This document shows, one piece after another, positions 45,968 through 56,900 of a stretch of DNA of 64,000 nucleotides. The notes beneath the pieces were generated by a model. It made no database searches. It worked only from the letters and a program-made list of their open reading frames with translations, and was not told the origin of the DNA. The stretch is from Mycobacterium fragae (GTDB lineage: Bacteria > Actinomycetota > Actinomycetes > Mycobacteriales > Mycobacteriaceae), in assembly GCF_002102185.1 (NCBI RefSeq), contig NZ_LQOW01000034.1, positions 1 to 64,000 of the forward strand. Reading direction: 5' to 3'. The stretch's first letter is position 1, and each line of letters starts with the position of its first letter. Position numbers and translations under genes: made by a program.

Positions 45968-46771
45968 TCATATTGTCCTGGCGAAACAGTACATCCGGTA
46001 CAACAGCCGTCCGCTCTCCAGATTCCGCAGGACCAACGAGTCCTGCTTCCGTGCCCACCGACGCAAAAACCTGGGCACTACGCTTTGCGTCGCTGCCGAG
46101 ATTGCCGGTGAGTGCAGTTCCATTCCCCGCATGACCTCGGCGTTGATTTCCCGCCACGACACGATCCGTAGCCCCTGCGCGCCGGCCAGCGCGGACTCCC
46201 ACCGGGTCAAGTCAAACCGCCACCGTGTGTCGGCGTATAGGAACGTCCCGCCCGGGCGCAGCACGCGCCCGACCTCGCTGAGGAAACGGTCGAAATGCGG
46301 ATACAGTGCCGCCGATTCGACGTTGATCACCGCATCAAACGACTCTGCGGGGAACGGCAGGTTCTCGGCGTTGCCCTGCACGAACCGCAATCCCGGCAGT
46401 CGGTGGCGCCGACTGCAGAAGTCGATCCCGGCCGCGTTCAAGTCCAGCCCGACATAGGAGGCCGGGCCGAGCGCCCGCATCAAATAGGATGCCCCGCCGC
46501 CGCGCCCGCAGCCGACTTCGAGCACCTGCTTGCCGGTAAGCTCGCCGGATTGGGTCGCGGTGCGGTGATAGAGCTGGATCGGGTACCGGTTGGGCTCGTC
46601 GGCGGCGTCCAAAGGCAGGTTCATCGGCGGGTCTTCTTCATAGCACCAGTTCATAAAGAGCACGTCGTCGCTGAAACGGCGGTTCATGTAGGAGAAGACC
46701 CAGTTCGGGACGACCTGGGCTCGTTGCCGCAGGGTGCCTAGCGCGCGGTCTTTTAACAGGCGTTCTGCCAT
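45968..46771 (-). CDS. SAM-dependent O-methyltransferase, Rv2952-like (copy 2)
   Basis: 267 residues, the normal family length. NWCYEEDPPMNLPLDAADEPNR, VLEVGCGRGGGASYL, GNAENLPFPAESFD and LRPGGTF are in the family order, and the protein ends LSYRMYCFA-like (LLYRMYCFARTI). It is clearly paralogous to 26726-27586. It would methylate a hydroxyl of a sugar or of the acyl chain. It is transcribed toward a tylF remnant. The spacer upstream has promoter-repeat and recombinase debris. Confidence 0.88.
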   Translation of the reverse strand: MAERLLKDRALGTLRQRAQVVPNWVFSYMNRRFSDDVLFMNWCYEEDPPMNLPLDAADEPNRYPIQLYHRTATQSGELTGKQVLEVGCGRGGGASYLMRALGPASYVGLDLNAAGIDFCSRRHRLPGLRFVQGNAENLPFPAESFDAVINVESAALYPHFDRFLSEVGRVLRPGGTFLYADTRWRFDLTRWESALAGAQGLRIVSWREINAEVMRGMELHSPAISAATQSVVPRFLRRWARKQDSLVLRNLESGRLLYRMYCFARTI

Positions 46772-46847
46772 CTCAGTTCTTCCTGTATGTCAGGTTTGCT
46801 CATGAAAGTCTCACGCCGATAATGCGTTAAGTCTGTGCGACGAGGTG

Positions 46848-46925
46848 CCACTTGCCCAAAACTTCTGGATTTCAGCTCGACAGCGCGGGTATTGGGTTAT
46901 GCTGCCGGGCGGCTGAGCGGGGGGT
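46848..46925 (+). repeat. Isolated copy of the type-1 leader repeat
   Basis: It contains the CCCAAAACTTCTGG block and the -10 candidate TATGCT (46898-46903), as in the leaders at 12840, 27850 and 30810. It is not directly followed by a gene; glycosyltransferase 4 starts 370 bases later. It is an orphan copy left by rearrangement. Confidence 0.55.
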
Positions 46926-46949
46926 AGCCCTTGGCGCGAGCATTCGTGA

Positions 46950-47065
46950 TGCCGGTCGCGCTCAACGCCGCCCGACATCGGCGGGCAGCGGCATCCCGTC
47001 GTTGCGGGACGCCTTGCCGCGCAACACGATCCGCCCGGCCTCAGTCGAGGTCGTCCAACTGCGGC
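46950..47065 (-). pseudogene. Tyrosine recombinase fragment
   Basis: On the minus strand the broken frame reads QLDDLD, a one-base shift, then AGRIVLRGKASRNDGMPLPADVG. This is the typical strand pair before the catalytic core of integrase/XerC-type recombinases. Only ~35 codons remain. It is a trace of a former mobile element between the methyltransferase and glycosyltransferase 4. Confidence 0.55.
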
Positions 47066-47139
47066 CACTGCACGTCGTTCGCCGTGAGCGCGTCCGGGAT
47101 ACCGATGTAGTGACCCTGGGACGGCGGGACATACCGCTG

Positions 47140-47273
47140 CAGTCGGAACCGACGGCGAACGATCAGCCGAAGCCGATGGCCGAACGCCCAGCCGTCAATC
47201 GAAGAGCCAGGGATAATGACCGGTGCCGATGACGTCGCCTACGCGCCACGACACTGAAAGGCCAGGATCCGCG
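47140..47273 (+). promoter_or_regulatory. Second type of duplicated leader, before glycosyltransferase 4
   Basis: Matches 40290-40422 over ~130 bases, including the GGATAATG candidate -10 and the GACACTGAAAGGCCAGGATCC-type leader directly before the start codon. Confidence 0.45.
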
Positions 47274-48548
47274 ATGAAATTTGTGCTGGCATGCTATGGA
47301 ATGCGTGGCGATGTCGAGCCCTCCGTCGCCGTCGGCCGCGAGTTGCAGCGCCGCGGGCATGAAGTGCACATCGCCATCTCGCCTAACCTGGTTGGCTTCG
47401 CCCAGTCGGCTGGGCTTGCGGCGGTCGCCTACGGGCTGGATACCCAGGCCATTGTGGAAGCGCAGCGCGACTACTGGACGCTTTTCTTCCGCAACTTCTG
47501 GAGGATCCGTGATCTGCGCAGGTTGATGCGCGAAACTAGCGAGCTCGTCACCCAGTGCTCGGCGGAGATGACCACGACACTGACGTTGCTAGCCGACGGC
47601 GCCGACCTGCTGATTGCCGGCCAGATTTTTGAGTCGTCCGCTGCCAATATCGCGGAGTATTACGACATTCCGCTGGCCACACTGCATTTCTTCCCGGTAC
47701 GGCCCCACGGCCAGCTCCAGCTCCTGCCGTTCCTGCCGTCGCCGTTGATGCGGTCCGCAATGAGGGTGAACGATTGGCTGTCTTGGCGCATGGGGAGGAA
47801 GATCGAGGACACCCAGCGCCGGGAACTGGGCCTGCCGAAGGCAACGATGCCCCCGGCGCGACGGATCGCAGAGCGCGGATCGCTGGAAATCCAAGCCTAT
47901 GACGAGGTTTGCTTTCCCGGACTGGCGACCGAATGGGCGAAATGGGATGGGCGACGGCCCTTTGTCGGCGCGCTGACGATGGAGTTGCCGACGGATGCCG
48001 ACGACGAGGTCGCCTCATGGATTGCGGCGGGAAAACCGCCGATTTTCTTCGGATTTGGCAGCATGTCGGTCGAATCTGCCGCCGACACACTCGCCATGAT
48101 CAGCGCGGCCTGCGCGCAGTTGGGCGAGCGGGCGTTGGTTTGCGCCGGCGGGACTGACTTCGGTCCCGTCCCAGATTTCGAGCACGTCAAGCTCGTGGGC
48201 TCGGTGAATTACTCGGCGATCTTTCCGACTTGTCGCGCGGTTGTCCACCACGGTGGAGCGGGCTCCACAGCCGCGGGCCTGCGCGCCGGAGTGCCCACGT
48301 TGATCCTCTGGACGTTGCCCGATCAGCCCCTCTTTGCGGCTCAGCTCAAACAACTGAAAGTTGGCTCCGGGCACCGCTTTTCGACGATTACCGAGAAATC
48401 GCTGGTCGCGGAGCTGCGCCGGATCCTCGCCCCGCAATACGTCGCCCGGGCTCGTGAGATCGCTACCCGGATGACCAAACCCGCCGAAAGCGTTGCGGCC
48501 GCTGCCGATCTTGTGGAAGATTTCGCCCGCCAGCGGCGCGAAAGCTGA
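47274..48548 (+). CDS. GPL-type family-1 glycosyltransferase (copy 4)
   Basis: 424 residues from MKFVLACYGMRGDVEP; the open frame extends to 47223, but the start is set by the other copies. The donor site has FGFGSMSVES and HHGGAGSTAAGLRAGVPTL. It carries two extra residues (LQLLPFLP) near residue 150 compared with copies 2, 3 and 5. It lies 43 bases upstream of copy 5 on the same strand, so the two are probably co-transcribed. Donor unknown. Confidence 0.92.
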   Translation: MKFVLACYGMRGDVEPSVAVGRELQRRGHEVHIAISPNLVGFAQSAGLAAVAYGLDTQAIVEAQRDYWTLFFRNFWRIRDLRRLMRETSELVTQCSAEMTTTLTLLADGADLLIAGQIFESSAANIAEYYDIPLATLHFFPVRPHGQLQLLPFLPSPLMRSAMRVNDWLSWRMGRKIEDTQRRELGLPKATMPPARRIAERGSLEIQAYDEVCFPGLATEWAKWDGRRPFVGALTMELPTDADDEVASWIAAGKPPIFFGFGSMSVESAADTLAMISAACAQLGERALVCAGGTDFGPVPDFEHVKLVGSVNYSAIFPTCRAVVHHGGAGSTAAGLRAGVPTLILWTLPDQPLFAAQLKQLKVGSGHRFSTITEKSLVAELRRILAPQYVARAREIATRMTKPAESVAAAADLVEDFARQRRES

Positions 48549-48591
48549 TCGGCGACGACGGGCCGCTGAAAGTGAAAGGCTAGAATCCGCG

Positions 48592-49863
48592 ATGAAATTT
48601 GTGCTGGCGTGCTATGGAAGTCGCGGCGATGTCGAGCCCTGCGTCGCTGTCGGCCGTGAATTGCTGCGCAGAGGGCACGACGTCCGCATCGCCGTACCAC
48701 CCGACCTCGTCGGCTTCGCCGAGGCGGCTGGGCTTGCGGCGGTTGCCTTCGGACCACCGGATTTGCAAGCCATTCTCGACGCGCACCGCAACTTTTGGGG
48801 GAGCGTCTTCCGCAACTTCTGGAGGATCCGGGATCTGATCAGATCGCGGCGAGAACTTTGGGAGCCCCTTAGCCAGTCGTGGGAGGAGATCAACACGACA
48901 CTGAAATCGCTGGCAGACGAGGCCGATCTACTTTTCACCGGCGTGAATTTCGAGGATGCCGCTGTCAACGTCGCGGAGTATTACGACATTCCGTTGGCCG
49001 CGCTGCATTACTACCCGCTGCGGGCCAATGGCCAGCTCCTTCCGTTCTTGCCGGCGCCGTTGACCCGCTTCGCCATGACGGTGTTCGAGTGGCTGGCTTG
49101 GCGCGGAGCGAAGAGACTCGAGGACGCGCAGCGCCGTGAATTGGGCCTACCCAAGGCAACGCGTCCCTCGTCGCGACGGATCGCAGAGCGCGGATCGCTG
49201 GAACTTCAGGCCTATGACGAGGTTTGCTTTCCCGGGCTGGCTGCCGAATGGGCGAAATGGAATGGCCAACGGCCCTTTGTCGGCACGCTGACGATGGAGT
49301 TGCCGACGGATGCCGACGACGAGGTCTTGTCGTGGATTGCCGCAGGAACGCCGCCGGTTTACTTCGGGTTCGGCAGCATGCCGGTCGAATCTCCGGCCGA
49401 CATGATCGCCATGATCGGTGCCGTCTGCGCACAGTTAGGCGAGCGGGCGTTGGTTTGCGCCGGCTGGAGTGACTTCAGCGACGTCCCCCATTTCGACCAT
49501 GTCAAGGTAGTGGGCGCGGTGAATTTCGCGGCAATCTTTCCCTCCTGCCGCGCGGTCGTGCACCACGGTGGCTCGGGCACCACTCCCATTGGTCTGGGCG
49601 CCGGAGTCCCCCAGCTGATCCTCTTTTGGGACCTCGTTCACGCGATCTATGGGGCTGCGGTCAAACGGCTGAAAGTTGGCATAGCCCGGCGCTTTTCGAC
49701 CACTACCCAGGAATCGCTGGTCGCGGACCTGCGCACCATCCTGGCCCCGCAATATATGACCCGGGCCCGCGAGATCGCCAGCCGGATCACCAAACCCGCC
49801 GAAAGCGTTGCGGCCGCCGCCGATCTCGTGGAAAATTTCGCCCGCCTCAGACGTGTTGGCTGA
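48592..49863 (+). CDS. GPL-type family-1 glycosyltransferase (copy 5)
   Basis: 423 residues from MKFVLACYGSRGDVEP; the GAAAGGCTAGAATCCGCG leader before the ATG fits the other copies. Donor-site motifs are FGFGSMPVES and HHGGSGTTPIGLGAGVPQL. The PIGLGAGVP change and the following LFWDLVHAIYGAAVKR mark it as the most divergent copy in the sugar-binding loop. It has no promoter repeat of its own and follows copy 4 in an apparent two-gene operon. A long spacer separates it from mbtH. Confidence 0.92.
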   Translation: MKFVLACYGSRGDVEPCVAVGRELLRRGHDVRIAVPPDLVGFAEAAGLAAVAFGPPDLQAILDAHRNFWGSVFRNFWRIRDLIRSRRELWEPLSQSWEEINTTLKSLADEADLLFTGVNFEDAAVNVAEYYDIPLAALHYYPLRANGQLLPFLPAPLTRFAMTVFEWLAWRGAKRLEDAQRRELGLPKATRPSSRRIAERGSLELQAYDEVCFPGLAAEWAKWNGQRPFVGTLTMELPTDADDEVLSWIAAGTPPVYFGFGSMPVESPADMIAMIGAVCAQLGERALVCAGWSDFSDVPHFDHVKVVGAVNFAAIFPSCRAVVHHGGSGTTPIGLGAGVPQLILFWDLVHAIYGAAVKRLKVGIARRFSTTTQESLVADLRTILAPQYMTRAREIASRITKPAESVAAAADLVENFARLRRVG

Positions 49864-50023
49864 TCAGTGAGCGCGGCCCCGGGTGATCGGCGCAGTGCGA
49901 TCGTGGCGTCGGGCCGTGCGAAACGGATTTCCGGAATCGCGATTGTCCTCATCGGCGCCGCATATCGAGGCGCTGATGTGCGCCGATCTCGCCGACCGTG
50001 AGTGTGCTTGCCCAGCCTGAACC

Positions 50024-50041
50024 TGCCCGCCTACGCGGGCA
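50024..50041 (+). terminator. Hairpin downstream of glycosyltransferase 5 (weak terminator candidate)
   Basis: TGCCCGC, loop CTAC minus one, GCGGGCA: a perfect 7-bp stem followed by AATTT rather than a U-tract. It lies 160 bases after the stop at 49863. Mycobacterial terminators often lack U-tracts, so a role is possible. Confidence 0.3.
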
Positions 50042-50596
50042 AATTTCGCGCGTGAGAGTGCCGAAATTCCGGGAAGTTCTGAATAAATCGCTCGATCGTC
50101 CTAAATCACCCCGAATTCCCGCAAGCAGACCTTGCTGAACCAAGGTTACGGAAAACGGACAATTGGGAGGTTTGCGTTCTCTGGCACCGCCCAGACCCTT
50201 TGAGCGAATGGAAATGATCGGCCGCCGCATCAGAATGGGATCGCAACGACGACGGGAGAACTTGATCGCCATCGGTCCACCACGGGGATGCGGCCACCCA
50301 GCTTGCTAGGTTGACGAACGCTTTGCTATGAATTCTCCGGTGGGGCTATCGAGCCACGGCTGGACGGGCAGCGGCATCGAGGTGGTGTTTGGTTGTTGTA
50401 CTGGTGACAAGCATCGGAGACTCTATTATTCTCGAGCCTGCCTGCCAGCAAGCGCCGCTAAGCCAGATGCGTCGTTGCAGGCCACGGCCCCGGAAGTCAG
50501 CAATGCCGGAGCCCTGCGCAGGGCAGCAACCCCTGCGCTGCGTCGGTACTGCTGGGTAACATCGCGAACTTCGTCGAAACCCTCGACGGTCTTTGT

Positions 50597-50610
50597 TGTA
50601 CTCGAGTACA
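50597..50610. promoter_or_regulatory. Perfect 14-bp palindrome upstream of mbtH-NRPS
   Basis: TGTACTCGAGTACA is fully self-complementary. It lies 49 bases before the mbtH start, a typical place for an operator of a dimeric regulator. The half-site GTACT recurs in the palindrome at 44060. Confidence 0.4.
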
Positions 50611-50658
50611 GTTTGGAACCGTTGTGCCCGTGACAATTACACGCCCTGGGGGGAGTTT

Positions 50659-50889
50659 GTGAGTATCAATCCCTTCGATGACGACAATGGCAGCTTTTTC
50701 GTCTTGGTCAACGACGAGGAGCAACACAGCCTGTGGCCGACCTTCGCCGACGTCCCAGCCGGATGGCGGGTGGCTTACGGCGAAGCGGACCGCACTGCGT
50801 GTCTGGACTACATCGAACAGAACTGGACGGATATTCGGCCGAAGAGCCTGCGCGAGAGGCTGGCGAAGGACCGGGCTTCTGGTAGCTAA
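50659..50889 (+). CDS. mbtH: MbtH-family NRPS accessory protein
   Basis: 76 residues: NPFDDDNGSFFVLVNDEEQHSLWP, VPAGWRV, and LDYIEQNWTDIRPKSLR carry the invariant MbtH residues, including the tryptophans. MbtH proteins bind and activate NRPS adenylation domains. The GTG at 50659 follows GGGGGGAG closely; the open frame reaches 50593. The NRPS starts 23 nt after its stop. This is the same mbtH-NRPS order as in mycobacterial GPL loci. Confidence 0.95.
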   Translation: MSINPFDDDNGSFFVLVNDEEQHSLWPTFADVPAGWRVAYGEADRTACLDYIEQNWTDIRPKSLRERLAKDRASGS

Positions 50890-50912
50890 ACCGTCTGGGT
50901 TCAGGCAGTCCG

Positions 50913-53900
50913 ATGGAACTTAATGACCGGGCGCTTCCGCTGACGCGGGAGCAGCTCGACATCTGGCTGGCCCAGGAATCGGAAAGCTTCGATGCGGAGT
51001 GGCACATCGTCGCATTCGTTGTAATCGGGGGGGCCGTAGAACCTGATGTGCTTGAACAGGCGATCCGGCACGTGGTGGCGGAGGCCGAGCCAGTCAGAGC
51101 CGCGTTTTTCGAAGTTGATGGCCAGGTTTTCCAGCGGCCGATCGACGACCCGGACGTCGAGCTTCCGTTCTACGATCTCAAGCACTTGCCGAATCCCGCG
51201 CAGGAGGCCCACCGGCTAGCCGAATTGATCCGGCGCACGCCAATGCCGCCCAGTGGCCCGCTGTTCAAATTTGCGTTATTCCGGACACGGCCAGACGAAT
51301 CCTACTGGTTCTTATGTCTTCATCACCTAATCACCGACGGATTCGGCATTGTGCTTTTTGCGAATCGGGTTGCCGCAGTTTATTCTGCTCTGGTCTCTGG
51401 TACGCCCCTGCCTCCTGGCTTTTTCGGCTCGCTGCAAGATATGGTTCGCTGCGAAACAGAATACGAAGCCTCGGAGGATTACTCTGAGGATTTAGCGTAT
51501 TGGCGTGGGAATCTTCCGCCGGATAGCGCGCCATATTATGGCCCGCCGCAATCGGCGGATCGGCACGATTCGTGCTCGGTTTCTGAATCCGTTCGATTGG
51601 ATGCTTCGGTCGTTGATCGAGTCCATGAGTTGTCCGACGCATTGAACATGCGCCGGTCATCGGTGATCACCGCGGCGTGCGCGCTGTTGGTGCGTGGGTG
51701 GTGCGCCGAAGGCTCGGAGGTGGTGCTTAACTTTCCGGTCAGCAGGCGAACAAATGGTGAATCGGCGACGTTTCCCGGGATGGTTTCCGGGGTTGTTCCG
51801 CTGGTTTTGACGGTTTCGCCGGGAGCCACTGTCGCCGCTTTGTGTGAGCACGTTGACACGCGGATACACGAGGCACTACAGCATCAGCGGTTTCCGGTGC
51901 ACGGTCTAGAGCGCAAAGCTCACTTGGTCGGCCCGAGCCGGGCGCCCCACAGAGTGGCTGTCAATTTCGTCCCATCGATAACTCTTCTGCCATTCGCCGG
52001 TGCGGCGGCATCGGGGGTGGTTACCGGTTTTGGCCGGGTGGACCACTTTGGATTGTATTTCCTGAGCGCGGATGGCCAGCTCTCTTTGAGCACGGTCGGT
52101 GCTGGGCAGCCGCTATCGGATTTTGACGTTTCCGACTTAGCGGGACGGTTGCAGCAGGTGTTGAGGGCAATGACCGCCGATCCGACACGAGCACTCTCGT
52201 CGATAGATCTGCTGGATGAGGCTGAGCAGGCTGGCCTGCATAGGTGGGGTAATCGGGCTGCATTGACAGCGCCGCCACCGTCGACGATGTCGATTCCGGT
52301 GTTGTTCGACGCGCAGGTTGCGCGCATGCCGGAGGCGGTGGCGCTGACTTGCGGTGAGCATTCGAGGACTTACTGCGAGCTGCACCAGGCGGCTAATCGG
52401 TTGGCGCACTTGCTGGTTGAGCAGGGTGTTGGGCCCGGGCAGCGGGTGGCGTTGCTGTTGGCGCGTTCGCCTCAGGCCATCGTCGCGATTTTGGCGGTGC
52501 TGAAGACGGGGGCGGCGTATGTGCCGATCGACCCGGCGCATCCCGACGCGCGGATCGGGTTCATGCTCGACGATGCCGCGCCGATCCTCGCAATTACCAC
52601 AACGGAGTTGGCCGATCGGTTGGATGGGTACGACCTGCCGGTCATCGATATCGACGACCCCGCCATTGACGGCCAGCCCAGCACCGCACTGACGCCGCCG
52701 TCGCCGGAGGAGATTGCGTACCTGATCTACACCTCGGGCACCACCGGTGTGCCCAAGGGGGTCGCCATTACCCACCGCAACGTGACCGAGCTGCTGGCAT
52801 CGGTAGACGACGAGCTGGAGCGCGCGGGGGTGTGGACGCAGTGGCATTCGTTGGCCTTTGACGTCTCGGTGTGGGAGATCTGGGGTGCACTATTGGGTGG
52901 GGGCCGGCTGGTGGTGGTGCCCGAAGAGGTGGCTCGCTCGCCGGAGGACTTCCATGCCTTGCTGGTTGCTGAACAGGTCAGTGTCTTAAGTCAGACCCCC
53001 TCGGCGTTTTACGCGCTGCAAACCGCCGATGCGCTAGCACCGGAGCTGGGACGGCAGCTGAAGGTTGAGACGGTGGTGTTTGCCGGTGAAGCGCTGGAAC
53101 CGCAGCGTCTTCGGCCCTGGCTGGACAGCCATCCGGGATTACCGCGGCTGATCAACATGTATGGCACCACCGAGACGACGGTGCATGCCTCATTCCGGGA
53201 GATCGTCGACGGTGATGTCGACAGCAACGCCAGCCCCATTGGTGTGCCGTTGGCGCATCTTGGCTTTTTTGTGCTCGACGCGTGGTTACGTCCCGTGCCG
53301 GCCGGTGTGGTCGGGGAGCTGTATGTGGCCGGTACCCAGGTTGGGTGCGGGTATTGGCGACGGTCTGGTTTGACCGGGTCGCGGTTTGTGGCCTGCCCGT
53401 TCGCCGAGGCGGGGGGCGCCGGAACACGTATGTATCGCACTGGGGACGTGGTCAGTTGGGGCGCCGATGGGCAGCTGCGGTATCTGGGGCGCGCTGATGA
53501 GCAGGTCAAGATCCGCGGGTATCGAATCGAACTGGGTGAGGTGCGTGCAGCGCTGGCCGGCTGCGACGGGGTGGATCAGGCGGTGGTGATTGCCCGCGAG
53601 GATCGCCCCGGCGACAAGCGCCTGGTGGGTTATGTCACCGGAACCGCCGACCCGGCCGAGACACGTATCGCGCTGGCCGAGCGGTTGCCGGCGTATATGG
53701 TGCCGACGGCAGTGGTAGTGCTGGACGTGCTCCCGTTGACGGTCAACGGCAAACTCGACAAACGCGGCTTGCCGGCACCGGAATACGCCGATGTCGATCG
53801 GTATCGCGCTCCGACCAGTGCGGTCGAGGAGATCCTGGCCGGCATCTACGCTCAGGTTTTAGGTGTCGAGCGTGTCGGCGTCGATGAGTCGTTTTTCGAG

Positions 53901-56900
53901 CTGGGCGGGGATTCCCTCTCGGCGATGCGCCTGATCGGTGCCGTCAATACTGGTCTGGATGCGGGGCTTTCGGTTCGGGCCGTGTTTGAAGCGCCCACGG
54001 TTGCCCAGTTGGCGTCGCGTATCGGAACGGATGCCGGTCGACTTGAGCCGTTGGTGGCGGTTGAGCGGCCGGCGGTGGTTCCGTTGTCGTTTGCTCAGCA
54101 ACGGTTGTGGTTCCTGGACCAGTTGGAGGGGCCTTCACCGGTTTACAACATGGTGGCGGGGTTGCGGGTGTGTGGGCGCCTTGACGCCGATGCCTTGGGC
54201 GCGGCGCTGGCAGACGTGGTGGCCCGTCATGAGAGCCTGCGGACTTTGTTCGCCGCCCCCGACGGGATTCCCCAGCAGGTGGTGGTGCCTGCCGAGCGGG
54301 CAGACGTGCGCTGGCAGGTCATTGATGCCGCTGGCTGGTCGGCAAGCCAGCTGGATGAGGCCGTTAACGCAGCAGCACGCTACGCGTTTGATATAGCCAC
54401 CGAGATCCCGGTGCGGGCATGGCTTTTCCGCATCGCTGATGAGGAGCACGCGCTGGTGGCGGTGGTGCACCATATCGCCGCCGACGGTTGGTCGATCGCT
54501 CCGTGGGTGCGCGATCTGAGTGTGGCTTATGCCCTTCGGTGTGCGGGGCAAGCCCCCGGCTGGGCTCCGTTGCCGGTGCAGTATGTGGACTACACGCTGT
54601 GGCAGCGTGCGCGGTTTGGTGATCTCGACGACAGCGAGAGCCCCATCGCCGGGCAGCTGGCCTACTGGGAGCAGGCCCTGGCGGGGATGCCCGAGCGGCT
54701 AGTGCTTCCCACCGATCGGCCCTATCCGGCGGTGTCTGATTATCGCGGCGCCCGAGTTGCGGTCGAGTGGCCAGCCGAGTTGCAGCAGCGGGTTATTCGG
54801 CTGGCGCGTGAGCACAACGCGACCAGTTTCATGGTGGTTCAGGCCGCCTTAGCGGCGCTGTTGTCGAAGCTCAGCGCCAGCAGCGATGTGGCGATGGCGT
54901 TCCCGATCGCCGGGCGCCGCGATCCCGCGCTGGATGAGCTGGTGGGGTTTTTCGTCAACACCTTGGTATTGCGGGTCGATCTCGCGGGTGATCCCCGTGT
55001 CGCCGAACTGTTGGCCCAGGTGCGGCGGCGCGGCCTCGACGCATTCGAGCATCAGGATGTGCCCTTTGAGGTGCTGGTGGAGCGGCTCAACCCCGCCCGA
55101 TCGTTGGCCCATCACCCGCTGGTGCAGGTGGCGTTGGCGTGGCAGAACTTCCCCTGGGAGGGGACCAATCCAGCCGCCAGTCTGGGGTTGGGTGATCTGC
55201 AGATCACGTGGCTGCCGGTGGACACCCGCACTGCCCGCATGGACCTGACGTTTTTCCTGTCCGAAAGGTGGAGCGAAACGGGCAAGCCGGCCGGGATTGG
55301 CGGGGAGGTGGAGTTCCGCACCGATGTGTTCGACGCGGACAGCATCCGGACGCTGGTCGGGCGGTTGGAGCGGCTGTTGGTGGCGATGACCGCCGACTCG
55401 ACGCGGCGGTTGTCGTCCATCGATGTGTTGGATGCCGGTGAGCAGGCCCGCCTGGATGGGTGGGGTAATCGGGCGGTGTTGACCGCGCCGGCGCGGCCGG
55501 CGAGGTCGATTCCGGTGCTGTTCGCCGAGCAGGTGGCCCGCACACCGGATGCGGTGGCGATCAGCTGCGGGCAGCGTTCGTGGACCTATCGCGAGATTGA
55601 CGAGACGGCTAATCGGTTGGCGCACTTGCTGGTTGGGCATAGTGCGGGCCCGGGGCAGCGGGTGGCGTTGCTGTTGGAGCGCTCTGCCGAGGCGGTAGTG
55701 GCGATCTTGGGGGTGCTCAAGACGGGGGCGGCGTATTTGCCGATGGATCCGGGGCATCCCGATGCGCGGATCGGATTCATGGTTGGTGACGCCGCGCCGA
55801 TCTCGGCGATCACCACCGCGGGTCTGCGGTCGCGGCTGGACGGGTTTGATCTGCAAGTCATCGATATCGATGACCCCGCCATTGGCGGCCAGCCTGGCAC
55901 CGCACTGGCGGCGCCGTCGCCAGAGGATATCGCCTACCTCATCTACACCTCGGGCACCACGGGGGTGCCAAAGGGGGTGGCGGTCGCCCACGGCAATGTG
56001 ACGCGGCTGCTGGAGGCGTTGAACGCCGAGGTGCCGCGTGCGGCGGTGTGGTCGCAGTGCCATTCGCTGGCGTTCGATTTTTCGGTGTGGGAGATCTTCG
56101 GTGCGCTGCTCGGTGGTGGGCGACTGGTGGTGGTGCCCGATGCGGTGGTGCGCTCGTCGGAGGACCTGCACGGCGTGCTGGTCGGCGAGCAGGTCAACGT
56201 CTTAAGCCAGACCCCGTCGGCGTTTTATGCGCTGCAAACCGCCGATGCCCTGCAGCCCGAGCAGGGACGTCAGCTCAAGCTGGAGACGGTGGTGTTCGGC
56301 GGGGAAGCCCTTGAGCCCCAGCGCCTTCGGACGTGGCTTGGTAACCATCCGGGGTCACCGCAGCTGATCAATATGTATGGCATCACCGAGACGACGGTGC
56401 ATGCCTCGTTGCGCGAGATCGTCGAAGCCGATGTGGATGGCACGGCCAGCCCGATCGGGGTGCCGTTGGCGCATCTGGGCTTTTTCGTGCTGGACGGCTG
56501 GTTGCGTCCGGTGCCGACCGGTGTGGTCGGTGAGTTGTATGTGGCCGGCGCAGGGCTGGCCTACGGGTATGTGGGCCGGGGTCCTTTGACGGCGTCGCGA
56601 TTTGCGGCGTGCCCGTTCGGCGGGCCAGGGACACGGATGTATCGCACCGGAGATTTGGTGTGTTGGGGTGCTGATGGGCAGTTGCGGTATCTGGGGCGCG
56701 CTGATGAGCAGGTCAAGATCCGCGGGTATCGCATCGAGCTCGGTGAAATCCAGGCGGCATTAAGCGGTTTGGATGGGGTGGACCAGGCGGTGGTGATCGC
56801 CCGCGAGGACCGCCCCGGCGACAAGCGCCTGGTGGGGTATGTGACCGGGAAAGCCGACCCGGCAAAGATCCGCGACGCGCTGGCCGAGCGGCTACCACCG

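Larger units (their letters stand above)
49864..50658. other. Long spacer before mbtH-NRPS
   Basis: About 795 bases. A perfect 7-bp hairpin at 50024-50041 may end the glycosyltransferase transcript, and a 14-bp palindrome lies at 50597-50610. Small ORFs on both strands (for instance 49949-50272 minus) show no family motif. The NRPS promoter should lie in the right part. Confidence 0.5.

Noticed and set aside
49949..50272. 107-codon minus-strand ORF before mbtH
   Set aside because: No recognisable motif or ribosome site; composition looks like non-coding GC-rich DNA.
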